From assembly GCA_024401745.1 (NCBI GenBank), contig JAKSKK010000001.1, positions 62,001 to 126,000 on the forward strand: DNA of 64,000 nt, written 5' to 3'. The notes under the pieces were generated by a model. That model saw only the letters and a list, made by a program, of their open reading frames with translations, was not told the origin of the DNA and searched no databases. The stretch is from Bacteroidales bacterium (lineage in GTDB: Bacteria > Bacteroidota > Bacteroidia > Bacteroidales > UBA932). Positions 63,549-64,000 of this stretch are shown in pieces. How positions within the stretch are numbered: position 1 is the stretch's first letter; every line of letters begins with the position of its first letter. The translations under genes and the position numbers were made by a program.

Positions 63549-64000
63549 GCATTATCACCCTGTAGAGGTTGCAGCCCACGAAATTGCCGATTACAATGCT
63601 GATATAGAAAAGAATTACCGCAAGCGCATTCTCTGCCAGGAATGGCAGGGGTGCACAGAGGTAATAGAAAGCATCGGCGATGCAGTGCGGGAATCCGCAG
63701 GTGATGAACATGGGCACACCGAAGAGCAGAGGCAGGTACTTGCCCTGACGGCCGAAGGTAACGGCCGTTGTCATGATGAAACCGCATCCTACTGCAAGCG
63801 CAGCGCCCTTGAGCGGGCCAACGGCCAGACGGGCCTGAAGAATGCCCTGAGCGGTCTGCTGGAGAGGCATAGGTGAGCATCTGGCGATCAGAGCCACTAC
63901 GAGGCAGCCGACGATGTTGCCAAGCAGGATCGTGAACAGATTCCAGAACTCCCCTTTCTTGAAGAAGCCTGCAGTTCCTGTGAACAGCTTGAGACCATAA
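63532..64000 (-). CDS. Formate/nitrite transporter (FNT) family channel, 5' end outside window
   Basis: About 155 C-terminal residues are visible; the frame is open to the window edge. Visible features are membrane helices and the FNT-like segments FFKKGEFWNLFTILLGNIVG, AVGCGFIMTTAVTFGRQGKYLPLLFGV and FITCGFPHCIADAFY, where the central His of the channel (GFxH pattern) is present. The C-terminus is a final helix with LFYISIVIGNFVGCNLYRV. FNT proteins carry formate, nitrite, hydrosulfide or lactate; which one is unknown. Overlaps the GH29 fusion gene end by 17 bases. Confidence 0.85.
   Translation of the reverse strand, partial: YGLKLFTGTAGFFKKGEFWNLFTILLGNIVGCLVVALIARCSPMPLQQTAQGILQARLAVGPLKGAALAVGCGFIMTTAVTFGRQGKYLPLLFGVPMFITCGFPHCIADAFYYLCAPLPFLAENALAVILFYISIVIGNFVGCNLYRVIMPKELQ

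Overview
The window reads as chromosomal DNA from an uncultured, gut-type member of the Bacteroidales (phylum Bacteroidota). Four things support this. Many genes start just after a TAnnTTTG box, the -7 element of the Bacteroidota sigma factor, and ribosome-binding sites are mostly not evident. There is an outer-membrane TamA homologue made as a lipoprotein (TamL type). There are DUF5723, DUF3857 and Bacteroidota-type LptD proteins and a Rho factor with a very long disordered insert. The carbohydrate genes (sulfatase, GH13, GH29-like, GH106-like, DUF1080) are typical of a glycan-feeding commensal. No rRNA, tRNA, CRISPR array, phage or insertion sequence was recognised.

Layout. 1-5 kb: end of an outer-membrane barrel gene translationally coupled to a potABCD polyamine importer. 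5-9.4 kb: a PqqD-like small protein and an MFS permease facing tgt, an LptF/LptG-type permease gene and dut. 9.4-15.3 kb: rho and lptD on the minus strand, then a divergent cell-wall amidase. 15.3-19.1 kb: an AT-rich leader and dnaA, then pepD and rpe. 19.1-26.2 kb: birA opposite a long plus-strand run ftsH-cdsA-psd-zinc peptidase-DUF3467-kdsC-like-rluA-like. 26.2-28.4 kb: a 448-bp gene-free stretch rich in inverted repeats, followed (reading leftward) by an XRE regulator, a shortened DHODH-like gene and a cinA-like gene. 28.4-31.3 kb: a 442-bp gene-poor stretch, then queA divergent from an acyltransferase. 31.2-38.4 kb: DUF5723 and three consecutive DUF3857-type periplasmic proteins. 38.4-51.3 kb: rlmD, a Na/Ca exchanger, a serine-type sulfatase with two small barrels, rarA, GH13, tamL, an RNA methyltransferase, PPi-dependent phosphofructokinase and a YegP-like gene. 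51.3-64 kb: a carbohydrate-oriented block with a double DUF1080 lipoprotein, an interrupted acyltransferase, a GH106-like enzyme, pfkA, an unknown lipoprotein, a hydrolase-SGNH fusion, an esterase-esterase-GH29 fusion and a partial FNT-family channel.

How the genes fit together. Envelope building is the strongest theme (lptD, LptF/G, tamL, cdsA, psd, kdsC-like, amidase, acyltransferase). Queuosine tRNA modification is represented by tgt and queA, and both appear to be transcribed from promoters so close to the start codon that the mRNAs would be leaderless. The most unusual content is the palindrome-rich region at 26.2-26.7 kb with at least one good small-RNA candidate, the triple-domain GH29 fusion, the DUF3857 trio in which only the middle member keeps a transglutaminase-like cysteine, and two face-to-face overlapping divergent promoters. 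All functional calls come from reading motifs by eye; no database search was run.
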